Assembly: GCA_035559795.1 (NCBI GenBank)
Contig: DATMAR010000002.1
Span: forward strand, 48,820 to 112,819
Origin: Fimbriimonadales bacterium
GTDB taxonomy: Bacteria; Armatimonadota; Fimbriimonadia; Fimbriimonadales; ATM1
Reading direction: 5' to 3'
Length of the DNA stretch: 64,000 nt
Shown here one piece after another: positions 8,945 through 16,888 of this stretch. The notes under the pieces were generated by a model that was given only the letters and a program-made list of their open reading frames with translations, did no database searches and was not told where the DNA came from. How positions within the stretch are numbered: position 1 is the first letter of the stretch; the number at the start of each line of letters is the position of its first letter. Position numbers and translations under genes: made by a program.

Positions 8945-10678
8945 TTATGTAACCGCTGGAGCAGGTTGAGGTTGGGGGGGCGCTTTCTCTGCGGAAGTGA
9001 ATGCGACAATCGCTTCCACCATCATCACAATCGCTAACAACACTAACAAACTACCTACCCACAAAACTGGACCGTAATTCCCCGCTGAAACCATTCGCAT
9101 ACACAAACTCACCAACGCCCAACCGCTCATCACGTACATGAAAAGTGTCGGAATTCCCGTTACGACCCATACCCATTTCGCGCGTCGTGTTCTCCACAAC
9201 CAAACTGTTACGCCTAATAGCGTTAATGCTGCGAGAAGTTGGTTGCTCGCACCGAAGAGCGGCCAGAAAACCATGTATGCTTGAACCGGTTTTCCCTGCG
9301 CATCTACGGACGGCTGGGAAAGCAAAAACATGAGCGGTACACCGACAGTGAGCCCGGTTCCTAACCACGCACCGAATGTTCCTTTCATTCCTGTTAATTC
9401 TTGAATGATGTATCGTCCTAATCGCGTACAAACATCCAAGGTGTCATAAACGAACGTCGTAAACGCCATCAACATCAACGAAACTGCAAACGCATAAGGA
9501 ACGCCTAAAAGTTCGTGAATGTAACTCCCGATTCCCTGCGAGAAGATAAGGTTAGGTTTAGGTGCTCCTTGCAACAAAGAAGAATTCGAAGTGAGCACCA
9601 TCAAGGTCGAAAGCGATAGAACGGCAACCATGGACTCCATTAACATCGCCCCATAACCGATGGGTTTTGCGTCTGTTTCTTTTTGCAGTTGTTTCGAAGT
9701 CGTTCCCGAAGCGATTAAGGAATGAAAGCCAGAAACCGCACCACATGCAATCGTGATGAATAAAAACGGAGCGAGCGTATCGCCATTGCTTGCGTTCCAG
9801 TTGATGAAAGCAGGATATTCCGCTTTCCTTCCAGCGAAAAACAAACCCAACATTCCGATAATCAGATAAAAGTAGAGGAAAAATCCGCCGAGGTGCCCTC
9901 TCGGTTGTAAAAGCAGCCACATCGGAATCAATGCCGCTGCCAAACAATATAAAAGGATGAATACATCCCAGTATTTCCTTGCTTCGTAAGTTCCGATAGG
10001 GAAAATCGTGCTCAGTTCGAGCGGGAATTTCGTTCCGAACCAAATTGCCAAAACCACGAGCGGCAGAAATATCGCAGTAGTGACCATCAAAGGTAATTTG
10101 AGAAACCTCAAGGTCAACCCCATCAATATGGGCAACAAGATATACAGAATGGAAGCGGTCGCAATTCCCCCCCCAGATACCTTTTCACCGTTTTCGAGTG
10201 TTTGAACTCCCACGAAAGAAAGCGCTGTGATATCCGTAAAAGCGACGACGATATACACGAGTGCTAACCAAATGAACGAAAGGAAAATCACATAAGAGCG
10301 GCGGGACATATGCTCGCGGACGACTTCTGCAATGGAACGCGCTTTGTGTCGAATGCTCGCCGTAAGCGACATAATGTCGTGTACTCCACCGATCAATATC
10401 CCCCCCAACAGAATCCATAAAAACGCGGGAAGCCATCCGAATGCTGCCGCCGCTAAGATGGGTCCCACGATGGGTCCTGCCGCCGCAATCGCGCTGAAAT
10501 GCTGACTGATTAGAAATCGTGGCGGAGTGGGAATGTAGTCCGAATCGTCGCAGTATTCCACGGAAGGCGTCTTTGCATTAGGGTCGAGGCGAAGCAGACG
10601 AGCAAGCAACCCCCCGTAAACGATGTACGCGAATACGAGCGCGACTAAGGCGATGCTCGCGATAACCAAAAGACTCAT
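8945..10678 (-). CDS. cstA: carbon starvation protein A family transporter
   Basis: 577 residues with about 15 hydrophobic segments. Family-specific stretches include the N-terminal YGGLLARLLRLDPN, the TPPRFLISQHFSAIAAAGPIVGP loop region and the conserved GVHDIMSLTASIRHKARSIAEV segment. CstA/BtsT proteins are inner-membrane permeases for peptides or pyruvate. The length is shorter than E. coli CstA (about 700) but normal for the YjiY/CstA-like proteins of many phyla. The C-terminal tail is Pro-rich (PPQPQPAPAVT). It contains C7-C8 runs at 10167-10174 and 10400-10406. It appears monocistronic. Confidence 0.93.
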   Translation of the reverse strand: MSLLVIASIALVALVFAYIVYGGLLARLLRLDPNAKTPSVEYCDDSDYIPTPPRFLISQHFSAIAAAGPIVGPILAAAAFGWLPAFLWILLGGILIGGVHDIMSLTASIRHKARSIAEVVREHMSRRSYVIFLSFIWLALVYIVVAFTDITALSFVGVQTLENGEKVSGGGIATASILYILLPILMGLTLRFLKLPLMVTTAIFLPLVVLAIWFGTKFPLELSTIFPIGTYEARKYWDVFILLYCLAAALIPMWLLLQPRGHLGGFFLYFYLIIGMLGLFFAGRKAEYPAFINWNASNGDTLAPFLFITIACGAVSGFHSLIASGTTSKQLQKETDAKPIGYGAMLMESMVAVLSLSTLMVLTSNSSLLQGAPKPNLIFSQGIGSYIHELLGVPYAFAVSLMLMAFTTFVYDTLDVCTRLGRYIIQELTGMKGTFGAWLGTGLTVGVPLMFLLSQPSVDAQGKPVQAYMVFWPLFGASNQLLAALTLLGVTVWLWRTRRAKWVWVVTGIPTLFMYVMSGWALVSLCMRMVSAGNYGPVLWVGSLLVLLAIVMMVEAIVAFTSAEKAPPQPQPAPAVT

Positions 10679-10762
10679 TGACTTCTGTTCCGGCGAAAGT
10701 AGCCTTTATTATTTTGACGAAGTTCTAAATCTTAAAAAAAGACGTTTCTAAAAGAGAGACGT

Positions 10763-11428
10763 TCACAAGACTACGGAAGGATTGTGCGCTTTCAAATATT
10801 TCTCGAACCACGCGACAGCCAGCCTCCCTACCTCCTCTAATGCACCCGGTTCTTCGAACAAATGAGTTGCGTTGGAGACGATTGCCAACTCCTTCTCCGC
10901 CTTGATTCGTTCGAAAGCCATGCGGTTCAACTCCAAAACATCGTAATCCCTCTCTCCTACGATGAGCAAAATAGGCGATTCGAGGCGCTCGAGGTAGTTC
11001 ATTGCCATGTCCGGTCTTCCCCCACGTGAGACCACTGCAGAAATCTTTTTCCCCATTTCCGCAGCGACGATGATTGCTGCTGCCGCTCCTGTACTCGCTC
11101 CGAATAAACCGATGGGCAAACCTTTGCACCCTTCCTGTTGTTTCACCCATTCCGTTGCTCCCTTAAGCCTCTCCGAAAGCAAAGGGATATCGAAACGATT
11201 TTCGTACTCTAAATCCTCTTCGGGGGTCAAAAGGTCGAAAAGCAAAGTTCCGAAATTTTTTGCGTTCAATACGTTGGAAATAAATTGATTCCGAACGCTT
11301 TTTCGGCTACTTCCGCTTCCATGAGCAAAAACGACAACACCTTTTATGTCAGGAGGAAGATTTAAATATCCTTCTAAAGAGAAACCATCGAAAGGAATTT
11401 CGACATCGAGCCTATTCACGTTGATCAT
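10763..11428 (-). CDS. alpha/beta hydrolase, dienelactone-hydrolase-like
   Basis: 221 residues. The oxyanion-hole segment FAHGSGSSR (35-43), nucleophile elbow GASTG (Ser112), acid VGERD (Asp161) and ATH (His189) make a complete catalytic triad. Compact hydrolases of this kind are annotated as dienelactone hydrolase-like, although the substrate is unknown. It lies 34 bases after a phosphoribosyltransferase gene on the same strand. In many bacteria the two domains are fused in one polypeptide (the Rv0571c-type arrangement), so the pair here is likely a split version of that protein and may act together. Confidence 0.85.
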   Translation of the reverse strand: MINVNRLDVEIPFDGFSLEGYLNLPPDIKGVVVFAHGSGSSRKSVRNQFISNVLNAKNFGTLLFDLLTPEEDLEYENRFDIPLLSERLKGATEWVKQQEGCKGLPIGLFGASTGAAAAIIVAAEMGKKISAVVSRGGRPDMAMNYLERLESPILLIVGERDYDVLELNRMAFERIKAEKELAIVSNATHLFEEPGALEEVGRLAVAWFEKYLKAHNPSVVL

Positions 11429-11462
11429 CTATACATTTATTACGATTTCATTACGATAAATT

Positions 11463-12125
11463 TCACGATGCATACTCATGTACGGATTCCAACGCTTGAA
11501 TCACCTCCTCGTCACTTACCGGCGTAAAGTCTTCGTAATAGGCGCCGATTGCACCCACGAAGAACTCAGGAATGAGCGTAACGATAACTTCGTCTGCCTC
11601 TCCCCGGAGCAATTCCACAGTGTCGCTCGGTGCAACTGGAACCGCTACCACGATACGAGCCGGCTTCATCTTGCGGAGAAAACGTATGGATGCGCGAACC
11701 GTATAGCCAGTAGCAATCCCATCATCTACCACTATCACTTTTCGACCCTCTAAAGAAATCGGAGGGCGTCCCCCTAAATATTTTTTTCTTTGTTCTTTTG
11801 CAATGGCGATTTGACGCTTTACCTCCGCTTCGAACCAATCTCGGTCCACGCTTGCGACTTCCTGCTGATTCACCATCAATTGACCGTCTTCCGATACAGC
11901 ACCTATGGCATATTCCGGGTTATAGGGATGACCTATCTTCCGCACCAGAATGAGCTCCATTGGTGCTTTCAGCTCCTTCGCGATTTCCGCACCTACGATT
12001 ACTCCACCACGAGGGAGGGCACAAACTACGACATCCTCTCCCTTGAAATGAGAAAGTGCGGCTGCTAACCGTTTTCCTGCATCACGCCTGTCGAGAAACA
12101 TGTCCCTATTATCCCCGTTTATCAC
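11463..12125 (-). CDS. type I phosphoribosyltransferase-domain protein
   Basis: 220 residues. The PRPP-binding loop VIVVDDGIATGYT (residues 130-142) has the two acidic residues and the ATG-T pattern of type I phosphoribosyltransferases; an upstream ALPRGGVIVG holds the other phosphate loop. The central KKYLGGRPP insert is typical of the subgroup linked to dienelactone-hydrolase-like domains. The real substrate is unknown. The frame begins at a GTG (12125) preceded by AGGAGAG at good spacing; an ATG at 12101 is a weaker alternative. It is cotranscribed with the hydrolase that follows. Confidence 0.87.
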   Translation of the reverse strand: MINGDNRDMFLDRRDAGKRLAAALSHFKGEDVVVCALPRGGVIVGAEIAKELKAPMELILVRKIGHPYNPEYAIGAVSEDGQLMVNQQEVASVDRDWFEAEVKRQIAIAKEQRKKYLGGRPPISLEGRKVIVVDDGIATGYTVRASIRFLRKMKPARIVVAVPVAPSDTVELLRGEADEVIVTLIPEFFVGAIGAYYEDFTPVSDEEVIQALESVHEYAS

Positions 12126-12153
12126 TTATTCTCTCCTGACAAAGATCATAGAG

Positions 12154-13149
12154 TCATTTAGTTTCCTGTGTATCTTTACGGTAATTCGGTGACTCGATAA
12201 CGAGCAATTCACCTTCCACATGAACCTCCGTGCCGAATTCTGCGCAAGCCGAGGTAAAGCGATTTCGAATCCATTCCCAATCTTCCTCTCGCGCCATCTC
12301 GGTGTAACAATAATCTAAATGCAAAGGAAGTGCCTCGATGCGCAGAATATTCCCCCCCTCGATCACCACTCGAAATAGCAAACCCAAATCGTTTCTCAAA
12401 ATCGGATGAGTTGCATAATCGTCTAAAAAATCGCCTAAATCATACAGAATTCCATCCTTTACCCCATGAAACACGTGTGCAGAGTGTCCGGCAATAAGCG
12501 TAGCCCCTGCATGTTTCAATTCTTCTGCCGCATCTCGAATATAAGGAAGAGGTGAATCAACCATATTCGGTCCCCAGTGGGGAGAAACTAAAACGATTTC
12601 CGCCGATTTTCGCGCTGTTGAGACTGCTTCACGAACCCATCTGTCAACACCTCCGCGCAAATCGGCGTACGCAATTCCGGGTTTGTCCTCTTTCGCAGCG
12701 TAATCTTCCGGATGGTCGCTAAAGGCGACGATTGCCAAAGAGGTTTCTGCAACCGTGAAAACTCGAAAAGCACGCGCCTCCTCGAGATTCTTGCCTGCTC
12801 CTACGTAAGCAATCCCTTCCTCCTTCAAGTGTTCGAATGTATCCAAAAGACCTTCTTCGGAAAAATCGAGTGCATGGTTGTTCGCCAGCGTGACACAGCG
12901 AACACCGAGATGCTGAAGCGTCTTGACTGCAATTGGGGGGGCTCGAAAGAAAAACGGTTTGTAAGGGTCTAGCCATTTCGTCCCTCTCTCCGAAATACAG
13001 CATTCTAAATTCAAAAAGACAAAATCCGAATCCCGTGCGAAAGAGACGACCTCTGGCGAAACCAACGACTCCGGTTTTTGCACACGAAGAGTCTCCGCAA
13101 CCCCTCTCCCTAACATCGTGTCGCCAGCAAGAACGATTCTAAGCCTCAT
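12154..13149 (-). CDS. CapA-family protein (PgsA-like metallophosphatase fold)
   Basis: 331 residues. The opening AGDTMLGRGV, the middle NLECCISERG, LANNHALDF, SPHWGPN and IAGHSAHVFHG are the metal and phosphate-site motifs of CapA/PgsA proteins, a calcineurin-like phosphoesterase fold. Members take part in poly-gamma-glutamate capsule formation or have uncharacterised roles. No signal peptide or membrane anchor is visible, unlike Bacillus PgsA, so a cytoplasmic or other function is possible. The stop lies 28 bases before the phosphoribosyltransferase start, so the three minus-strand genes may form an operon. Confidence 0.88.
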   Translation of the reverse strand: MRLRIVLAGDTMLGRGVAETLRVQKPESLVSPEVVSFARDSDFVFLNLECCISERGTKWLDPYKPFFFRAPPIAVKTLQHLGVRCVTLANNHALDFSEEGLLDTFEHLKEEGIAYVGAGKNLEEARAFRVFTVAETSLAIVAFSDHPEDYAAKEDKPGIAYADLRGGVDRWVREAVSTARKSAEIVLVSPHWGPNMVDSPLPYIRDAAEELKHAGATLIAGHSAHVFHGVKDGILYDLGDFLDDYATHPILRNDLGLLFRVVIEGGNILRIEALPLHLDYCYTEMAREEDWEWIRNRFTSACAEFGTEVHVEGELLVIESPNYRKDTQETK

Positions 13150-13214
13150 CGAAAGTCATTTTATGAGAAAATATGTTCTCTACATCCCCTTACCTTCATT
13201 TACTCTAATACGCC

Positions 13215-14078
13215 ATGATTAGTCTCATGAACCCAAGGGCATTTACCGCCCTCGTTACACCCTTCGATTCGAACGGGGAAATTGATTACCCGGCTGTCGC
13301 TCGTTTGCTCGCCTGGCACGAAGCGAATGGAATGGACGGTGTGGTCGTCGCAGGAACGAATGGCGAAGGTCCGAGCCTCTCCGCTATCGAAAAACGCGAC
13401 CTCACCAAATTCGCAGTTCAAAACAGGGGGAAACTAAGCATCATCTCAGGTCTCGGAACCCCTTCTCTTACTGAAGCGATTTGGCTTTCCGAACAGGCGC
13501 AAAAAGCAGGTGCAGATGCCGCCCTCGTTTTGCCACCTTACTATTATTCAGCTCCGTCTGAGGGAATCTTAGCGTGGTTCGAAAAACTTCTCGAGAAAAC
13601 AGAACTTCCGGTCATTCTTTACAACTTTCCGCAAACCACGAAAATCCTTCTCGACCCACCTCTGGTTCGCCGGCTCTTCGAGCACACGAACGTCTTAGGA
13701 ATCAAAGACTCTTCAGGAGACGAAGAACTTTTATGTAGTTACCTCGAACTTGCAAAGGCAGCGGAGAAAAAAGTATTCGTCGGCGATGAAAGGCTAATAT
13801 TGAAATGCTTACAAAACGGCGGCTCGGGAACGATTAGCGGACTCGCCAACTCCTTTCCCCTTCTTGTATCGAGACAGGTCCGTGAAAGGACAGATGTGCT
13901 TCAGACGATCATAGACGAGGCGTTCAAAGCGATAAAGAAGCATCCTCAACCTGCAGTACATAAAGCAGTTTTGGACTTTAAAGGCCTTCCTGGTGGAAAT
14001 GTGCGCCCCCCTCTCGTTCCGTTGGATAAAAACGCTCGAGAAGAGGTAAAAGATTTCGTCTCAAGATTCGGTTTTTAA
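13215..14078 (+). CDS. DapA-family aldolase (dihydrodipicolinate synthase-like)
   Basis: 287 residues of the class I Schiff-base aldolase family. The Schiff-base lysine is in GIKDSSGD (Lys164), and YNFP (136-139) holds the catalytic Tyr. The substrate loop reads GTNGEGPSL (47-55) where true DapA has GTTGES. This loop variant is also found in N-acetylneuraminate lyase and KDG-aldolase relatives, so lysine biosynthesis is possible but not certain. It is followed after 3 bases by the exporter permease gene, hinting at a sugar or surface-glycan role, although lysC lies elsewhere in the window. Confidence 0.8.
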   Translation: MISLMNPRAFTALVTPFDSNGEIDYPAVARLLAWHEANGMDGVVVAGTNGEGPSLSAIEKRDLTKFAVQNRGKLSIISGLGTPSLTEAIWLSEQAQKAGADAALVLPPYYYSAPSEGILAWFEKLLEKTELPVILYNFPQTTKILLDPPLVRRLFEHTNVLGIKDSSGDEELLCSYLELAKAAEKKVFVGDERLILKCLQNGGSGTISGLANSFPLLVSRQVRERTDVLQTIIDEAFKAIKKHPQPAVHKAVLDFKGLPGGNVRPPLVPLDKNAREEVKDFVSRFGF

Positions 14079-14081
14079 TCT

Positions 14082-14954
14082 ATGCTCGAAGAACTCAAAG
14101 AACTCTGGAGATACCGAGAACTGCTTTACACCTTCGTCGTTCGCGAATTGCGAATTCGTTACAAAAACTCAGTGCTCGGTTTTTTCTGGTCTATTTTGAA
14201 TCCGTTAGCGACCGTCTTAGTGATGACGCTCGTTTTCAAGTTCGTCATGGGGCAACAAATCCCGAACTACAGCGCATACATTCTCATCGCATACCTTCCC
14301 TATATGTTCTTTCAACTCTCCTTGTTAGATGCATCGCAATCTATATTGAGTCAAATCACGCTCCTCAAAAAAATATATTTCCCTCGAGAAATCCTTCCTC
14401 TCGGCTCCGTGATTTCGAACTTCATCCATTTTCTGCTTGCAATGGGAATTTTCTTCGTTTATCTTTTGATCGTTTGGTTGTTGAATCCAGGGGATAATCC
14501 TTTTAGGGTTACCGTACTTTTTCTTCCCGTCATCATGCTTCTTCAACTCGCTCTGACCACAGGGCTCGCATTGATTGTCGCAGCGCTCAACACTTTTTAT
14601 GAAGATGTCAAATATCTGATTAGCGTCGGTTTGTATTTGCTTTTTTTCCTGTCCCCTATCGTCTACTTCGTCGAACAAGTGTATCATGCCCCTGGCATTC
14701 CTGATGCGTACCGCAATATGGTTTATGTTCTTTACAATCTCAATCCCATTGCGATGCTGATGACCGCATATCGAAAAGTCACTTTAGATCCACAGCCCGT
14801 AGTGATGATTCGGGGGGGCGAAACGATAGATGCAGGAGTATTGCCGTTCGATTGGACGATGTTCGCAGTAACCGTAATCATCTGTTTGCTCACCCTCGTA
14901 TGGGGATACGCTCTTTTCAATCAGAAAAAATGGCAGTTCGTGGAGCGCCCATGA
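14082..14954 (+). CDS. ABC-2 type polysaccharide exporter, permease
   Basis: 290 residues with six hydrophobic spans. The N-terminal LLYTFVVRELRIRYKNSVLGFFWS is the cytoplasmic amphipathic segment characteristic of Wzm/TagG/KpsM-type permeases, which export lipid-linked O-antigen or teichoic acid chains. The segment KKIYFPREILPL is also typical. A periplasmic loop near residues 205-245 is longer than usual. The gene overlaps the ATPase gene by 4 bases (ATGA), and together they would form a complete exporter. The glycosyltransferases that make its cargo are not present here. Confidence 0.93.
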   Translation: MLEELKELWRYRELLYTFVVRELRIRYKNSVLGFFWSILNPLATVLVMTLVFKFVMGQQIPNYSAYILIAYLPYMFFQLSLLDASQSILSQITLLKKIYFPREILPLGSVISNFIHFLLAMGIFFVYLLIVWLLNPGDNPFRVTVLFLPVIMLLQLALTTGLALIVAALNTFYEDVKYLISVGLYLLFFLSPIVYFVEQVYHAPGIPDAYRNMVYVLYNLNPIAMLMTAYRKVTLDPQPVVMIRGGETIDAGVLPFDWTMFAVTVIICLLTLVWGYALFNQKKWQFVERP

Positions 14955-15700
14955 ACGAACCTACGGTTACCGTTCGCAATCTCGTAAAAGAATTTTTAAT
15001 CTCGAGTGAGCCTTACGCCTCTCTCAAAGGGATGCTCGTGACTCGGAAAAAGTCGAGTAAAGAAACTATCCGAGCCTTAGATGGAATTTCTTTCGATGCC
15101 TATCAAGGTGAAGCACTCGCCGTTATAGGGCCTAACGGAGCAGGAAAAAGCACCTTGCTCGCCATCTTAGCGCGCGTTTACAAACCGACTTCGGGAGACG
15201 TGAAAATCAACGGTCGTGTCGCCCCTCTGCTCGAATTAGGTGCAGGCTTTCATCCCGATTTGACGGGACGTGAAAACGTGTTTTTCAATGGAGTCGTTTT
15301 AGGTCTTACACGAAAGCAAGTAGCCGAGAGAATGGAGGACATCATCGAATTCAGCGAAATCGGAGATTACATAGATGCTCATGTGCGCACTTACTCGAGC
15401 GGAATGTTGTTGCGACTCGGTTTCAGCGTCGCAGTGCATGTAGATGCGAATATTCTTTTGGTGGATGAAGCGCTTGCAGTGGGGGACATCGAATTTCAAA
15501 GAAAATGTCTGCATCGTATTTCGGAATTTCTGAAAGCTGGGGGGACTGCGATTTTTGTCTCCCACGATATGGATGCTGTTCTCGAAACAGCAACACGCGC
15601 GATATGGCTACAGGGGGGGAAAATCCTAAAAGAAGGGCGAACGCTCGAAGTCGTTAGCGCTTATCAAGAATCGGCAAAAGAGCATTTCGAGGATTCATAA
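14951..15700 (+). CDS. ABC-type polysaccharide exporter, ATPase
   Basis: 249 residues. Walker A GPNGAGKST (60-68), the signature YSSGM (148-152), Walker B ILLVDEA (168-174) and the switch histidine in VSHDMD are all intact. The segment PLLELGAGFHPDLTGREN is diagnostic for Wzt/TagH/KpsT ATPases. It lacks the C-terminal carbohydrate-binding domain of some Wzt proteins, so chain-length coupling is probably simple. It starts at the ATG at 14951, overlapping the permease stop; the frame is open further up, but those codons are inside the permease. It contains a G7 run at 15613-15619. Confidence 0.93.
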   Translation: MNEPTVTVRNLVKEFLISSEPYASLKGMLVTRKKSSKETIRALDGISFDAYQGEALAVIGPNGAGKSTLLAILARVYKPTSGDVKINGRVAPLLELGAGFHPDLTGRENVFFNGVVLGLTRKQVAERMEDIIEFSEIGDYIDAHVRTYSSGMLLRLGFSVAVHVDANILLVDEALAVGDIEFQRKCLHRISEFLKAGGTAIFVSHDMDAVLETATRAIWLQGGKILKEGRTLEVVSAYQESAKEHFEDS

Positions 15701-15753
15701 ATTACTCCTCATCTTTCCCAAGGTGAAAACGCCCCTTACGGTTTCTCGAAATA

Positions 15754-15775
15754 TCGCGCCTCACGGCGCTCCTAC
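15754..15775. repeat. REP-like palindrome, family A (copy 3)
   Basis: The reverse-complement copy is tcgcgcctcacggcgctcc. It lies between the end of the exporter operon and the end of the convergent Ig-like protein gene. Confidence 0.75.
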
Positions 15776-15791
15776 AAAATGTATTGCTCTT

Positions 15792-16589
15792 TTAGCCTCC
15801 TTTGCATCCGTCAGGCGGAGGGGGAGGGGGGTCGTTAATGAAGATTACGAAAACTTGTCCCATATTGCTCGTTTGACCGGGTTGCAAGGATTTATCTAAT
15901 TGCAATAGGGCATGGCAATCAGGATAAGTCTTATCGTTAGCCGTATAGGTGTGATCTTTGTAAGACCACATCCCCACCCAGTCTCCTGGGATTCCAAAGA
16001 CGAAATTTACTTTCGTTGTATCCAAGGGAACATACGCTTTGATGCTTTTGCTGCTCAGCACCGTCGCTTTCCCTAAAGATGCGTTAGACGAATCGAAAAA
16101 TTCGAGAATCATTCCCTCCGTAGAAGCTCCGCTATCCGAAAACACACTGCCTACGATTGCAGCTTTTTTCGAGGAATCGTGGACGACGATTTCGAGAGGG
16201 AATACGCTCTGACTCGGGTCGTCAGCATACTGTGCGGAAATTATGCCCTTCCCCTCCCCGAGGGCTGTGAATTCACCCGTTGAAGAATCGAGCGTGCCGG
16301 GGGTCCCCTCCGTTACTGTTAGTTGCCAATTCGTACCCGGGATTTCCTGTTTTATACCGGTGCTCGTGAAGCCGATAAGAATCATCTGATACTTGTCCCC
16401 TACCCTGAGGTTATATCCGTCCGCCTGCTGCCCGGAAAGGGTTTCTATGGCTACGAAGATTGCCGCGAATTCTTGACCTCCACCTCCGGTTCCTCCACTT
16501 CCCCCACAGCCTCCGCCATTCGTTAGAAGGACGAAGAAAGCCAGTGGCAGAGACACGCAGAGCAAACAAAATCTCTTCCAGTTTCTCAT
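15792..16589 (-). CDS. secreted Ig-like (BIG2-type) protein, Gly-rich anchor region
   Basis: About 265 residues. A basic start (MRNWKR) and hydrophobic LLCVSLPLAFFVLLT form a signal sequence that runs into NGGGCGGSGG. The Cys there does not sit in a standard lipobox, so lipidation is uncertain. Residues about 40-130 (FTSTGIKQEIPGTNWQL, TGEFTALGEGKGIISAQY) follow the pattern of bacterial Ig-like group 2 domains. A second domain begins at AAIVGSVFSDSG. The tail is PPPPPP then DGCKGG. I start at the ATG at 16589 because GAGAAAG precedes it; a frame-open ATG exists 15 codons earlier. The function is unknown, most likely at the surface. Confidence 0.65.
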   Translation of the reverse strand: MRNWKRFCLLCVSLPLAFFVLLTNGGGCGGSGGTGGGGQEFAAIFVAIETLSGQQADGYNLRVGDKYQMILIGFTSTGIKQEIPGTNWQLTVTEGTPGTLDSSTGEFTALGEGKGIISAQYADDPSQSVFPLEIVVHDSSKKAAIVGSVFSDSGASTEGMILEFFDSSNASLGKATVLSSKSIKAYVPLDTTKVNFVFGIPGDWVGMWSYKDHTYTANDKTYPDCHALLQLDKSLQPGQTSNMGQVFVIFINDPPPPPPDGCKGG

Positions 16590-16888
16590 CGCATTCTTTC
16601 TCACGTTGAATAATAGCCTCTTTCGAAGTCGCAAAACATAGACGCCTAAAATGTCTAGTCTGTTCTAAGATTTTTTGGGCTTCTTGTTATAGCGTTGCTA
16701 TCCTTCCGTATTTTTTCTGAAATAAAGCGCTGTTATATGCTAAAATTTATATTATTCCAGCAGCGTTAGTTATGCTTTTACCGTCTCTTATTACGACTCG
16801 TAAAACATCATGGGTGCTTAACCCGAAGCGTTTTCTTCACTGAAAGAAATTCATATCAATCTCTATCTCTAAAAAAAATGTATAAAAC

